DNA of 64,000 bases from Lachnospiraceae bacterium (GCA_017468395.1 JAFUIR010000014.1:62001-126000), one strand, 5' to 3'; shown: positions 10,158 to 19,944, numbered from the stretch's first letter. Numbers and translations are program-made. The notes: generated by a model from the sequence alone, not told the origin.

Positions 10158-11480
10158 ATGGCAGTCAAAGAAACAGCGCAAAAGAAAAAAAGTACATTAC
10201 ACCATGGTAACGACTGGTATAAGTTGGATTTGTCTGCCATTGTATACCCTACTTTACAAAGAAGAGACTTCTCGTCGGTGTACCGTTTGTCTTTGCTTTT
10301 GAGAGAGGAGGTAGAGCCGGATACCTTGCAAAAAGCGGTGGATATGGCTTTGCCCAGATTTCCGACTTACAAAGCATCCATCCGTAAAGGAGTATTTTGG
10401 CGCTATTTAGAGCCGAACAACAGACCGGGACCTTTTGTGCAGCCGGACATTAAAAATCCCTGTATGCCCATGCCTTTTAAGGCAAATAACAGGTATTTAA
10501 TCCGTTTTTATTATTACGGTAACAGGATTTCACTGGAAGCCCATCATTCCCTGGGAGACGGTACGGGAGGCATGTGCGTGCTTCTGACGGTGGCAGCCAC
10601 CTATTTACGGCTAAAGGGCTATGAAATCGAAAACGGCGGTTTTGTGAAGGATATTCATTCGGCGCCGGAGGAGGGGGAACTGGAAGATGCTTACATGAAA
10701 TATGCCAATGCCAAGGTGCGTCCTCCAAGACCCAGTGAAAAAGCCTATCATGTCAGGGGAACCAAGGAGCCGTTTTACACCCTGAATATTGTGGACGGTA
10801 TTATGTCTGCTTCGGAGGTCATGGCGGTGGCAAAGAAATATAACGCCACCATTACGGAATATTTAAATGCGGTGCTTCTTTATGCACTTTTGCAAAAACA
10901 GGAAGCGGAATGGCATCTGAGGTTAAAACCGGTGGCCATTGCCATGCCCGTAAATCTGCGCAGATTTTTTCCTTCCAATACTTTGCGTAATTTTATTACT
11001 ATGATTTATCCCAGCGTGGATCCACGCCTTGGAGAATACACTTTTGAGGAAATTGTGGTGCATGTGCACAATTACATGCGCTATTACATTAATGAGAAAC
11101 TGCTAAGGGGGGATATTACCACGAATGCGGCAACCCAGTCCCATCCTTTAATCAGAATCGTGCCCTTATTTTTGAAAGACTTTGTGGTAAGCCGTTTTTA
11201 TGCGGCGGTGCAGGATCAGCATTCTTCTGCGGGACTTACCAATATGGGGGTAATGAAAGTGCCGGAGAGTATGAAATCTCATATTGAGCGGTTTGATATT
11301 TGCATGGGGCAACCTTTTTCCCGCAGAACCAACTGCGCAATCATCAGCTTTGAGGATGTGCTGACCATTAATTTTGCCAGCAGCATCATTGAGGCAGATG
11401 TGGAAAGATACTTTTTTAGGAAATTGGTAAAAGACGGTATTCATGTAAAGATAGAAAGTAATAGGGAAAGGGAGGAGTGA
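10158..11480 (+). CDS. Condensation/alcohol acyltransferase-like protein
   Basis: A 440-residue protein of the CoA-dependent acyltransferase/condensation-domain superfamily. The active-site motif HHxxxDG is present as H129-H130-S-L-G-D134-G135, where the second His is the expected general base, and the rest has the paired-lobe character of the fold. No carrier-protein or adenylation domain is nearby, so it is unlikely to belong to a peptide synthetase; an acyl or acetyl transfer to an alcohol or lipid is more likely. Ribosome site GAGGAGAGG precedes the ATG. It sits between the kinase-DegV gene and a zinc-ribbon membrane protein, 3 bases from the latter. The substrate is not known. Confidence 0.75.
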   Translation: MAVKETAQKKKSTLHHGNDWYKLDLSAIVYPTLQRRDFSSVYRLSLLLREEVEPDTLQKAVDMALPRFPTYKASIRKGVFWRYLEPNNRPGPFVQPDIKNPCMPMPFKANNRYLIRFYYYGNRISLEAHHSLGDGTGGMCVLLTVAATYLRLKGYEIENGGFVKDIHSAPEEGELEDAYMKYANAKVRPPRPSEKAYHVRGTKEPFYTLNIVDGIMSASEVMAVAKKYNATITEYLNAVLLYALLQKQEAEWHLRLKPVAIAMPVNLRRFFPSNTLRNFITMIYPSVDPRLGEYTFEEIVVHVHNYMRYYINEKLLRGDITTNAATQSHPLIRIVPLFLKDFVVSRFYAAVQDQHSSAGLTNMGVMKVPESMKSHIERFDICMGQPFSRRTNCAIISFEDVLTINFASSIIEADVERYFFRKLVKDGIHVKIESNREREE

Positions 11481-11483
11481 CAG

Positions 11484-12188
11484 ATGTCTTATTGCGTAAA
11501 TTGCGGCGTGGAACTGGGCGGCGGTCTGGAAGAATGTCCCCTTTGTAATACGCCGGTAATCAATCCGAAAGAACTGGAAAAAGTAACTGTAAGACCTGCT
11601 TTTCCCAGAGAAAAAGGTCAGGCGGAGCCCATAAGAAAGAAGGATATGTGGCTTTTGATTACGGTGGTTGCGGTAGTGACGGCAGTTACCTGTGTTTTAC
11701 TGAATATACTGGTGTATGACAGTTCTCCTTGGTCTTTGGCTATCGTGGGCGCCTGCGCTCTTTTGTGGGTGATGTTGATTCCGGCTACGGTACCTTTAAA
11801 GTTCCCGGTGTATATCTATTTGTTTTGGGATGGTGTAATGCTGTCGGTGTATTTGTATATGCTGACTTATATGACGGCCGGTCAGGTTTGGTTTTGGCGG
11901 CTTGGGCTTCCTTTTGTAATACTCCTTACGGTGGTGGCAGAAGTTTTTGCTTTTTGTATGAAGCATCTGCCCAGAGGATTTTTGGTTACAGCCCTTTACA
12001 TTATCACATCCATTGGTGTGATATGCAGCGGATTGGAGAGTTTGATAGATTTGATTGTGCTGGAGCGCATCAGTCTGAAGTGGTCGGCTATTGTATTGAC
12101 AGTATGTGTGATTATTGATGCAACCATTGTCACGCTTTTGTCGGTCAAACGTTTTAGAAATGCCATCCGCAGACGTTTGCATTTTTAA
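11484..12188 (+). CDS. Zinc-ribbon integral membrane protein (DUF6320-like)
   Basis: A 234-residue protein with an N-terminal zinc ribbon made by C4, C7, C18 and C21 (YCVNCG...CPLC), a basic linker, then about six hydrophobic helices from residue 52 to about 225. It resembles the DUF6320 group of membrane proteins, though I name that family from memory of its layout rather than from a search. It is the last gene of the operon, 3 bases after the acyltransferase-like gene, and is closed by a terminator. Its role is not known. Position suggests it works at the membrane together with the acyltransferase-like protein. Confidence 0.75.
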   Translation: MSYCVNCGVELGGGLEECPLCNTPVINPKELEKVTVRPAFPREKGQAEPIRKKDMWLLITVVAVVTAVTCVLLNILVYDSSPWSLAIVGACALLWVMLIPATVPLKFPVYIYLFWDGVMLSVYLYMLTYMTAGQVWFWRLGLPFVILLTVVAEVFAFCMKHLPRGFLVTALYIITSIGVICSGLESLIDLIVLERISLKWSAIVLTVCVIIDATIVTLLSVKRFRNAIRRRLHF

Positions 12189-12204
12189 AAGATTAGTATA
12201 AAAG

Positions 12205-12240
12205 AAGGCGAAACCTCCTTTACGGGGTTTCGCCTTTTTT
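12205..12240. terminator. Bidirectional terminator between convergent genes
   Basis: AAGGCGAAACC (12205-12215) pairs with GGTTTCGCCTT (12226-12236) around a short loop and is followed by T residues on the plus strand. It lies between the stop at 12188 and the stop of the minus-strand permease at 12242. The minus-strand side also carries a T-rich tract, so it may serve both operons. Confidence 0.88.
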
Positions 12241-12241
12241 C

Positions 12242-14449
12242 TTAATATGTTTCAGGTATGATTTGTTCTTCCAAAAGTTTGAGGATATCCTCCGGCAGTG
12301 TGTCCGGTTTCACATAACACTGGGTGTAGTGATTGTTTACGGTGCGCACATCAGCAAAGTAGATATAGTTTCTGGAATCATTGAAATCACGATATTGTCC
12401 AAAGTACAAATAAGGGTAAATCCTGTCAATCAGCTTAGGATCGGTGATAACAAATTCCGAATCATAAGAGTAGGTTTTGCCGTAGTAATAATCCTCCACA
12501 ACAACCATTTCTTCCAAGTAAGGCTCTGTTATCTGGGAATTTACATTTCCGGTTTCGTAGCCTTCCATACCGAAGTAGCCGTAGAGTCCGCCGTATCTTG
12601 CCATAGTATTGGCAGAAAGATAAGGAGTCAGGCTCATAATCTGGTCGGAACTTGTGATATAAGGAATGTAATCCGAATACAGGCTCTGGAAATACTCCAC
12701 AGTGCGCGTATAGGAATCGGGTACGCACAACCGGCTATAAAAAGTGGAATTATTGGGACCGCCTTCGTAGGTCAATTCCAGATTAATGCTGTACAAATAA
12801 GAAGACAATTCCTCTATGGTATAGTGGTCTTCAAAATCAGCCCAGAAAGCATCCATAACTTTGGTAATCTGGTCGGGAGTCAGTTTCATGGTCATTTGGG
12901 CATCTTCCAAATAGATTTCCATCTGGTCAGGATAGCCAAGCAGCCCTGCACTTAATTTATAGTTGGTATTTTTGTATTCTTCTGTTTCAATAAAAGGCTT
13001 CATTGCCAGATACTGTGACTGGGGAAGTTTATAACTGCGGTAATAGGTGCGCCCGTTTTCCAGCGCTACTTTTGCATAGAAAGTAAAGTAATTTTCTTCA
13101 TAAGGTAAGTCAGTGGTTTCTTCACTCTTTACGGCAAGTTTCAAAAAATCGTAGCAGATGTCCTTGTCGGTAAGGAGTTCTTTCTGCAGTACCCTTTGGT
13201 TTTCTTCGGAATAACTGAAACCGTAAGTTTCCGGAATAATGGAGGTAGAGTCGTCCGTGTAACGGTACAAATAAATAGCCATACCGGCAATGTCATTTTT
13301 ATTAGGCAGATATTCGTCATAGCCAAACCAGTCCATCTGAAAAGCCATAATGGAAAGTACCCCTGCCAAAGTTACTAAAAACATTTGTATTTTATGTTTA
13401 AAGAAAGCTTTGATGGTAGTGTGGAAAATACTGTTTAAGGCACCGAAAGTAAGGATACCGCCGAGGATTGCACCGAAAATTCCCCAAAACAGTCCGGAAC
13501 TTCCATATATAAATTCTCCAAAGAATATAGACAAAGCAATGGAAATCATAAATGTGGCAATCAGTTTTGCGGGAAGCATGTACCATTTGTTTATAGTGCC
13601 CCTCTCTGCCAGTTCACTGGGGCGTTTCAAATACAGCCGCAGGGAAAGAAGGAGCATGGACACAGACAACAAAATGCTGACAACCATTAATATAGGGTGC
13701 TGTGACAACAGCGCCATAAGTCCGTCCATTTCAAGGTATGAAAAAATGCAAAAAGGAGCGGTAAAAGGAGAAAGCGCATAAAAAAGGTCTGTCAGCACCT
13801 CCGGGGCATTGGTGCAGTAAGTATCCAAAAACTGGGAGGCACATGCCAAAAACAGACCATAAATGCACACAATGGTAAAGCCCATGATAGCCACGTTTGT
13901 AAACATATTCAGCACATTGCCGCTTAAATAAACCGCCACCAGATACAGGTGGTAAAATATAAAGAAACAAATAATTAGCAGTAAAGCGCTCTGCAAATAA
14001 GCAAGCAAAATAGTTCCTGCGTAGTTCCAGGTAAGTATGGAATGCAGGCGGATGAAGGACAAAAGCGGTATGGTGATTCCAAAGACTATAAAAGGCAAAA
14101 ACCATATCAGGAACCCGTGAATGTACTTAACAAAGAAAAGTTTCGTACGGGTGATGGGAACGCTGTGATACAAATCTACCATTCTTTTGGAAAACAAATA
14201 GCGGTAACTGAAAATGGTAAAGCAAATAGCCAGTATCATCATAAACAACTGTGCCATGAAATATCCGCTTGAAAAAAAACCACAGTGCATGGATATGGCT
14301 CTTTCCGGTCTGTCAAGGTAAGTGTTTATAGAGAGCAGATAAAGTACCGGACCGGCCATAAACTGTCCGAGGGCAGACAGGGCAAGCATCCAGGAGGACT
14401 GCTTCATTTCCAGTTTGATTAATTTACGCATAGAGATTTGAGAAGTCAT
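12242..14449 (-). CDS. ABC-2 type transporter permease with large soluble domain
   Basis: Membrane subunit of an ABC transporter, 735 residues. The N-terminal part (about 1-385) has roughly ten hydrophobic helices, including an ABC-2-like start (MRKLIKLEMKQSSW). The rest (about 390-735) is soluble, rich in Tyr, Glu and Asp, and likely lies outside the membrane. Ribosome site GGAGGTGAAAG precedes the ATG. Its start overlaps the end of the ATPase gene by 26 bases, which suggests coupled translation. The operon is headed by a YtrA-like repressor, a layout typical of ABC systems induced by cell-envelope stress or antibiotics. The transported substrate is unknown. Confidence 0.85.
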   Translation of the reverse strand: MTSQISMRKLIKLEMKQSSWMLALSALGQFMAGPVLYLLSINTYLDRPERAISMHCGFFSSGYFMAQLFMMILAICFTIFSYRYLFSKRMVDLYHSVPITRTKLFFVKYIHGFLIWFLPFIVFGITIPLLSFIRLHSILTWNYAGTILLAYLQSALLLIICFFIFYHLYLVAVYLSGNVLNMFTNVAIMGFTIVCIYGLFLACASQFLDTYCTNAPEVLTDLFYALSPFTAPFCIFSYLEMDGLMALLSQHPILMVVSILLSVSMLLLSLRLYLKRPSELAERGTINKWYMLPAKLIATFMISIALSIFFGEFIYGSSGLFWGIFGAILGGILTFGALNSIFHTTIKAFFKHKIQMFLVTLAGVLSIMAFQMDWFGYDEYLPNKNDIAGMAIYLYRYTDDSTSIIPETYGFSYSEENQRVLQKELLTDKDICYDFLKLAVKSEETTDLPYEENYFTFYAKVALENGRTYYRSYKLPQSQYLAMKPFIETEEYKNTNYKLSAGLLGYPDQMEIYLEDAQMTMKLTPDQITKVMDAFWADFEDHYTIEELSSYLYSINLELTYEGGPNNSTFYSRLCVPDSYTRTVEYFQSLYSDYIPYITSSDQIMSLTPYLSANTMARYGGLYGYFGMEGYETGNVNSQITEPYLEEMVVVEDYYYGKTYSYDSEFVITDPKLIDRIYPYLYFGQYRDFNDSRNYIYFADVRTVNNHYTQCYVKPDTLPEDILKLLEEQIIPETY

Positions 14450-15326
14450 AGCCTTTCACCTCCGTTTCACTGATAAAGATTTCTTCTAAGGATAAGGGGA
14501 GCCTTTCATAAAATACAGGGCTCAAAGTGCCCATAAAGGTGTCCAATTCTTCGCTTTTGCCACGCATGGTCAAAGTAAATAAGGAGCCCCGGCGTTCTTC
14601 TTTTAATACAGGGAATTTGGCTTTCAGAATTTCCAAAGAAGATTCATCTTTAAATACGCACTGGATTTTAAAGATGCCCAGTTTCATATTTTCCAAATCC
14701 TGTGTGAATAAAATGCCGCCCTTGTGGAGAAGTCCCACATGTTCACAGATGTCCTCCAGTTCCCTTAAGTTGTGGGAGGCAATAATGGGAGTCAGTCCGT
14801 GTTCCTCGATTTCTTTTATGAAAAGACTTTTTACTGCCTGACGGATAACCGGATCCAAACCATCAAAGGTTTCATCGCAGAGCAGATATTTGGTGCCGGA
14901 GCAAACTCCGAGCAAAACGGACAATTGTTTTTTCATACCTTTGGAAAAGGTGTTGATGCGGCGGTTTTTGTCCAAACTAAGTATACTTAACAAGTTTAAA
15001 AACCTTTCTTCGTCAAAGGCGGGATAGAAGGAGCGGTAATATTGCACCATGTCCATAGGAGTGCCGTTTGGAAAGAAAAACTGGTCGTCGGAAATGTAAA
15101 AAATCTTTGCTTTGGCAGCAGGATTTTCATACACATCTTCCCCGTCTATGAGTACCCTGCCTTCATCGGCCTTAAGTACGCCGCAAAGGGTGCGGATTAG
15201 AGTACTTTTTCCGGCGCCGTTAGTACCGATTAATCCAAAGACATGCTTTTCGGTAATAGTGGCACTTACATGGTCAAGGGCAAGGATATTATCAAATTTT
15301 TTGCTGACATTTTGTATTTCAATCAT
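14424..15326 (-). CDS. ABC transporter ATP-binding protein (YtrB-like)
   Basis: ATPase of 300 residues that powers the neighbouring permease. Walker A is GTNGAGKST, the signature is the shortened form FSKGMKKQL found in the YtrB/YhcG type of ATPase, Walker B is YLLCDETFDGLDP and the switch His lies in ASHNLRELED. A C-terminal region of about 80 residues follows the core. Ribosome site GAGGAGG is well placed. The start overlaps the repressor gene by 8 bases, and the end overlaps the permease by 26 bases, so repressor, ATPase and permease form one tight operon. Confidence 0.94.
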   Translation of the reverse strand: MIEIQNVSKKFDNILALDHVSATITEKHVFGLIGTNGAGKSTLIRTLCGVLKADEGRVLIDGEDVYENPAAKAKIFYISDDQFFFPNGTPMDMVQYYRSFYPAFDEERFLNLLSILSLDKNRRINTFSKGMKKQLSVLLGVCSGTKYLLCDETFDGLDPVIRQAVKSLFIKEIEEHGLTPIIASHNLRELEDICEHVGLLHKGGILFTQDLENMKLGIFKIQCVFKDESSLEILKAKFPVLKEERRGSLFTLTMRGKSEELDTFMGTLSPVFYERLPLSLEEIFISETEVKGYDFSNLYA

Positions 15327-15705
15327 GGGTCACATCCTCCTCATTTTCTGCGTAAACTTCGTGAATTATGGCCGATAGGTCCGATAGGGGCATGCCGGCA
15401 TCCCGGGCTTTTTGGAGCAGAGACATAAAATCCTGCCTGAGGGCCTCGAACTTTCCGGTCTGCCATTCATTTCGGGAAGTAACATAGTTGCCCCGTCCTA
15501 AAATGGTGTAAATATAACCGTCCTGTTCCAATTGCGTGTAAGCACGCTGGATAGTGTTGGGATTTACGGACAGTTCCATGGCCAGAGAGCGCACGGAGGG
15601 CAGTTTGCTGTTGGCTTCCAGACCGCCGCACACAATCAGGTGCTCCATTTTTTCCACAACCTGTTCGTAAATTGGCCGCTTGTCGCGGTAATCCAGTACA
15701 ATCAT
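15319..15705 (-). CDS. GntR family repressor, YtrA subfamily
   Basis: A 128-residue transcription factor: an N-terminal winged helix (YEQVVEKMEHL, LPSVRSLAMELSVNPNTIQRAY, GYIYTILGRGNYV) and a short two-helix tail, the small form typical of the YtrA subfamily, which lacks a big effector domain. The open frame extends upstream to 15960, but those extra residues are hydrophobic and unlike the family; the ATG at 15703-15705, preceded by AGAGG, fits the family length. It likely represses its own operon through the palindrome at 15775-15797. The inducer is not known. Confidence 0.9.
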   Translation of the reverse strand: MIVLDYRDKRPIYEQVVEKMEHLIVCGGLEANSKLPSVRSLAMELSVNPNTIQRAYTQLEQDGYIYTILGRGNYVTSRNEWQTGKFEALRQDFMSLLQKARDAGMPLSDLSAIIHEVYAENEEDVTHD

Positions 15706-15774
15706 AGTTCCTCTCATTCTGTCGCCGTTAGGGTAAAAAATGACGACGGTAACAATGTTTTTACTAAAAAGCGA

Positions 15775-15797
15775 GTGTATTAAGATGGTTAATACAC
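15775..15797. promoter_or_regulatory. Probable operator of the YtrA-like repressor
   Basis: A perfect 9-base inverted repeat, GTGTATTAA and TTAATACAC, separated by GATGG. It lies 70 bases upstream of the repressor start, in the gap shared with the divergent dgt gene. The GTxTA...TAxAC ends agree with known YtrA-type operators. A minus-strand TTGACA (complement of 15832-15837) lies upstream of it, but I cannot pair it with a well-spaced -10 box. Confidence 0.7.
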
Positions 15798-15981
15798 TAT
15801 ATATACACAGCGTAATACATGCGACGGAGAATGTCAAGAAAAAATTCCGGAAAGGTGATTTTTGCAAAAAAAGTGAAAATAAAAAAGGAAAACCAGTTCC
15901 TGTGCGTAATATTATAAATAGAATGTATTTTTTTGACGTTTCATGGGGGCGGAGCACCAATGTTTCGCAGAAAGGGGCAGC

Positions 15982-16986
15982 ATGACCATCCGAGAAAGAC
16001 TGGAGCAGTGGGAAAAAGAATATTTAAGTCCTTACGCGGCATTTAGTATGGATTCCAAAGGAAGAACCAGACAGGAGCAGCAGTGCGACATCCGTCCGGT
16101 ATTCCAAAGAGACAGGGACCGTATTATTCACAGTAAATCTTTCCGCAGGCTTAAGGATAAGACCCAGGTTTTCCTGACCCCGGAAGGGGATCATTACAGA
16201 ACCAGACTGACCCATACATTGGAAGTTTCCCAAAACGCCAGAACCATCGCAAAGGCTCTTAGGCTAAATGAAGATTTGGTGGAAGCCATTGCCCTTGGAC
16301 ACGACCTTGGACATACGCCTTTCGGGCATGCCGGGGAGAGGGCGCTGGACCGGGTTTGTCCCTATGGATTTGAACATAATAAGCAGAGTGTCCGCACTGT
16401 GGAATTTTTGGAAAAAAACGGGCAGGGACTGAATCTGACCTTTGAAGTAAAGGACGGTATTTTGAATCACCAGACCAGCGGAATGCCCTGCACATTGGAA
16501 GGAAAAATTGTACGTTTTTCGGATAAAATTGCCTATATTCACCACGATATGGACGATGCCATCCGTGGCGGTATCCTGACAGAAAAGGATGTGCCGAAGG
16601 AAATCGGCGATGTCATCGGCTATACCACCGGTGAGAGACTGGATCATTTTATTCATGATATAGTTACTACCAGTTATGATAAAAACGATATTTGCATGTC
16701 GGAGCCAGTGGCTAATGCCATGAAGAAACTGAGACAGTTTATGTTTGAAAGAGTTTATCAAAACCCGGTGGCAAAAGGGGAGGAAAGCAAGGCGGAGAGC
16801 CTGATGGAAACCCTGTACGATTACTATTTACACAATATTGACGTGTTACCTGCGGAATTTAAACGTATGATTGACGAAGGCGAACACAGGGAAGTGGTAG
16901 TCTGCGACTATGTAGGTGCTATGACAGACAGATTTGCCATTGCAAAGTATGAGGAAATTTACATACCCAAATCATGGCATTATTAA
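15982..16986 (+). CDS. dgt: Deoxyguanosinetriphosphate triphosphohydrolase-like protein
   Basis: HD-domain enzyme of 334 residues that probably removes triphosphate from dGTP or other dNTPs. Metal-binding residues are H78 (RLTHTLEV), H107-D108 (LGHDLGHTPFGH) and a later Asp in FSDKIAYIHHDMDD. The open frame begins at 15943, but the ATG at 15982 has ribosome site AAAGGGG at good spacing and gives the usual N-terminus (MTIRERLEQWE). It is followed 18 bases later by dnaG, then rpoD, a gene order common in Lachnospiraceae and related Clostridia. The exact dNTP preference cannot be told from sequence. Confidence 0.92.
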   Translation: MTIRERLEQWEKEYLSPYAAFSMDSKGRTRQEQQCDIRPVFQRDRDRIIHSKSFRRLKDKTQVFLTPEGDHYRTRLTHTLEVSQNARTIAKALRLNEDLVEAIALGHDLGHTPFGHAGERALDRVCPYGFEHNKQSVRTVEFLEKNGQGLNLTFEVKDGILNHQTSGMPCTLEGKIVRFSDKIAYIHHDMDDAIRGGILTEKDVPKEIGDVIGYTTGERLDHFIHDIVTTSYDKNDICMSEPVANAMKKLRQFMFERVYQNPVAKGEESKAESLMETLYDYYLHNIDVLPAEFKRMIDEGEHREVVVCDYVGAMTDRFAIAKYEEIYIPKSWHY

Positions 16987-17004
16987 TGGGAATGAGAGAA
17001 TATT

Positions 17005-18777
17005 ATGAGATACCCGGAAGAAATAATAGAAGAAGTCAGAATGAAAAATGACATAGTGGATGTGGTGTCCGGTTATGTGCGTATGCAAAAGAAGGGGAGC
17101 AGTTATTTCGGGCTGTGCCCTTTTCATAACGAAAAATCGCCCTCCTTTTCCGTTTCCGGTCCCAAGCAGATGTATAAGTGTTTTGGATGCGGTGCGAGCG
17201 GAAATGTATTTACTTTTGTCATGAATTACGAAAATTATACCTTTGGGGAAGCCATAAAGATGCTGGCGGACAGAGCCGGTGTCAATCTGCCGGAAATCGA
17301 ATATTCCGAGGAAATGAAACGGAAGGAAAATTACCGGACAAGGCTTTTGGAAGTCAATAAGGAAGCGGCGAAATATTTCTTTTACCAGCTTCGCGCGCCC
17401 CAAGGGGAGATTGGTCTTAGGTACTTGCAGGGCAGAAGGCTGGACGAGGAAACCATTAAGAAGTTCGGGCTTGGTTTTGCAAACAAAACCAGCGATGATT
17501 TGACCAAATATCTGAAACAAAAAGGCTATGACGAAAAACTGATTCAGGACGCAGGACTGGCCTCTTTCGATGAAAGATACGGTATGCATGATAAGTTCTG
17601 GAACAGGGTAATGTATCCCATACAAGACATTAACCACAGAGTCATCGGTTTTGGCGGGCGCGTCATGGGTGAGGGAACGCCCAAGTACTTAAACTCCCCG
17701 GAAACCCAGATTTTTGATAAAAGCCGTAACTTATACGGTTTGAACTTTGCCAGAACTTCCCGGGCGGGAAATATTATTTTGTGCGAAGGGTATATGGATG
17801 TGATTTCCCTGCATCAGGCGGGATTTACCCAGGCGGTGGCATCCCTTGGTACGGCCTTTACGGCGGGACAGGCCAATTTGCTCAGGCGCTATACGGAAAA
17901 TGTGTATCTGGCCTACGACAGTGACGGTGCGGGCACAAAAGCAGCACTTAGGGCCATCGGCATTTTGAGGGAAGTGGAACTGACAGGAAAAGTCATTAAT
18001 ATGCAGCCCTACAAAGACCCGGATGAGTTTATTAAAAATCTGGGCAGGGAAGCATTTCAGGAAAGAATCGATCAGGCGGAAAACAGTTTTATGTTTGAAA
18101 TCCGCATTTTAGAGCGGGACTTTGATTTAAAAGACCCGGAACAAAAAACGAAATTCCACAAGGAACTGGCCAAAAGACTTTGCCAGTTTGAAGTGGAAGT
18201 GGAGCGGGATAACTACCTGGAAGCCATTGCGGAAAAGTACCATGTGGGGTACGAGAATCTGCGGAAACTGGTCAACACTTATGCCGCCCAGACAGGGCTT
18301 GCAAAGCCCGTAGAAAGACCCAAATCCGGTGTGAAACAAAAAAATTCACCGGAGGAAAATGTGAAACAGGTGCAAAGGCTGTTCCTTACATGGATTACGG
18401 ACGAGCCTTCACTATACAGCAAAATTCAAAAATATATTACGCCCCGGGATTTTACCGTGGATTTGTATCAGACTGTGGCGCAGAAATTGTTTGAAGGTAT
18501 CGAAAGCGGTAATTACAACCCGGCGGCCATCATCAGTATGTTTGAGGATGAGGAAGAACAGCGGGAAGTGGCGTCTCTTTTTACTACCAAATTGGAAGCT
18601 GTTAATACCAAGCAGGAGAGAGAGCGTGCTTTCCACGATATACTGGTAGCGGTAAAGAAAAATAGTTTTGCCTACTATTCGGAACAGCTCGGAGCAGACG
18701 TTCAAGCCTTAAATCAGGTGGTAGAAGGCAAGCGGGCACTGCAGGAACTGGAAAAAACGCATATTTCTTTGGATTAA
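17005..18777 (+). CDS. dnaG: DNA primase
   Basis: Makes RNA primers for DNA replication; 590 residues. The N-terminal zinc domain has C38, H41, C59 and C62 (LCPFHNEKSPSF, KCFGCGASGN). The catalytic TOPRIM core has ILCEGYMDV and AYDSDGAGTKAA with the expected Glu and Asp residues. The C-terminal third is the less conserved helicase-binding region. The ribosome site before the ATG is weak (GAGAG), so expression may depend on read-through from dgt. rpoD follows after 26 bases, as in the classic macromolecular synthesis operon. Confidence 0.97.
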   Translation: MRYPEEIIEEVRMKNDIVDVVSGYVRMQKKGSSYFGLCPFHNEKSPSFSVSGPKQMYKCFGCGASGNVFTFVMNYENYTFGEAIKMLADRAGVNLPEIEYSEEMKRKENYRTRLLEVNKEAAKYFFYQLRAPQGEIGLRYLQGRRLDEETIKKFGLGFANKTSDDLTKYLKQKGYDEKLIQDAGLASFDERYGMHDKFWNRVMYPIQDINHRVIGFGGRVMGEGTPKYLNSPETQIFDKSRNLYGLNFARTSRAGNIILCEGYMDVISLHQAGFTQAVASLGTAFTAGQANLLRRYTENVYLAYDSDGAGTKAALRAIGILREVELTGKVINMQPYKDPDEFIKNLGREAFQERIDQAENSFMFEIRILERDFDLKDPEQKTKFHKELAKRLCQFEVEVERDNYLEAIAEKYHVGYENLRKLVNTYAAQTGLAKPVERPKSGVKQKNSPEENVKQVQRLFLTWITDEPSLYSKIQKYITPRDFTVDLYQTVAQKLFEGIESGNYNPAAIISMFEDEEEQREVASLFTTKLEAVNTKQERERAFHDILVAVKKNSFAYYSEQLGADVQALNQVVEGKRALQELEKTHISLD

Positions 18778-18815
18778 GGTCATAATGATAATACGTTGAA
18801 AGGATGGAAACCCTA

Positions 18816-19931
18816 ATGATGGATGAAAACACACAGGCAAAATTTGAGGAGAAAATTAAAGAACTCCTTAATATTGCCAAAAAGAAAAAGAATGTACTGG
18901 AATATCAGGAGATTACCGATTTCTTTGCTGATATGCAGTTGGAAGAAGAACAGTTTGAAAAAGTACTGGAATTTCTGGAGCAAAGCAACGTGGACGTGCT
19001 CCGTATTACCGAGGACGACGATGTGGATGATGAAGAAATCATGCTTATCGAGGAAGAAGATGTTGATGTGGAAAACATCGATTTGTCCGTTCCCGACGGC
19101 GTCAGCATCGAAGACCCTGTCAGAATGTATTTAAAAGAAATCGGTAAGGTTCCTTTGCTTTCAGCAGAAGAAGAAATCGAACTGGCAAAGAAAATGGAAC
19201 TGGGCGACCAGGAGGCGAAAAAGCGTCTGGCAGAGGCAAACCTGCGTCTGGTTGTCAGCATCGCCAAAAGATATGTGGGCCGCGGAATGTTGTTCCTGGA
19301 TTTGATTCAGGAAGGTAACCTGGGTCTTATTAAGGCTGTAGAAAAATTTGATTACCGCAAGGGTTATAAGTTCTCCACCTACGCTACATGGTGGATCAGA
19401 CAGGCTATTACAAGAGCAATTGCGGATCAGGCAAGAACTATCCGTATCCCTGTTCATATGGTGGAAACCATTAACAAACTGATTCGTGTCAGCAGACAAC
19501 TTTTGCAGGAACTGGGCAGAGAGCCGTCTCCCGAAGAGATTGCAAACCAGATGAATATGCCTGTGGAACGTGTGCGTGAAATACTGAAAATCAGTCAGGA
19601 GCCGGTTTCCCTGGAAACTCCCATCGGTGAAGAGGAAGACAGCCATTTGGGCGACTTTATCCAAGACGATAATGTACCTGTTCCCGCCGATGCCGCTGCT
19701 TTTACACTTTTGAAAGAACAACTTGTGGAAGTGCTCAGTACTTTGACAGACAGAGAGCAGAAGGTACTGCGCCTCCGTTTCGGTTTGGATGACGGACGTG
19801 CCCGCACTCTGGAAGAGGTTGGTAAGGAATTTAACGTTACCCGTGAGCGTATCCGTCAGATTGAGGCCAAGGCACTGAGAAAACTGCGTCATCCCAGCCG
19901 CAGCCGCAAATTAAAAGACTATTTGGATTAG
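18816..19931 (+). CDS. rpoD: Primary RNA polymerase sigma factor (SigA/RpoD)
   Basis: Housekeeping sigma factor, 371 residues from the chosen start. Region 1.1 is short and followed by an acidic patch; region 1.2 begins at [12 protein letters not shown]; region 2 holds [20 protein letters not shown] and the -10 recognition helix ([14 protein letters not shown]); regions 3 and 4 end in the helix-turn-helix with [20 protein letters not shown]. An ATG at 18804 also opens the frame, but it directly abuts the AGG ribosome site; the ATG at 18816 has a spacing of 12. It lies between dnaG and trmK. Confidence 0.97.
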   Translation: MMDENTQAKFEEKIKELLNIAKKKKNVLEYQEITDFFADMQLEEEQFEKVLEFLEQSNVDVLRITEDDDVDDEEIMLIEEEDVDVENIDLSVPDGVSIEDPVRMYLKEIGKVPLLSAEEEIELAKKMELGDQEAKKRLAEANLRLVVSIAKRYVGRGMLFLDLIQEGNLGLIKAVEKFDYRKGYKFSTYATWWIRQAITRAIADQARTIRIPVHMVETINKLIRVSRQLLQELGREPSPEEIANQMNMPVERVREILKISQEPVSLETPIGEEEDSHLGDFIQDDNVPVPADAAAFTLLKEQLVEVLSTLTDREQKVLRLRFGLDDGRARTLEEVGKEFNVTRERIRQIEAKALRKLRHPSRSRKLKDYLD

Positions 19932-19944
19932 GAAATCATATAAT

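Noticed and set aside
10087-10302. A 71-residue frame bridging the DegV end and the acyltransferase start
   Set aside because: Wrong frame of two strong genes with a normal ribosome site between them.
12263-12955. A 230-residue plus-strand frame inside the permease gene
   Set aside because: It is antisense to the better-supported permease with a good ribosome site and a known family layout.
15706-15960. N-terminal extension of the GntR regulator
   Set aside because: The residues are hydrophobic and unlike the family, and the extension would cover the operator; the ATG at 15705 has a ribosome site.
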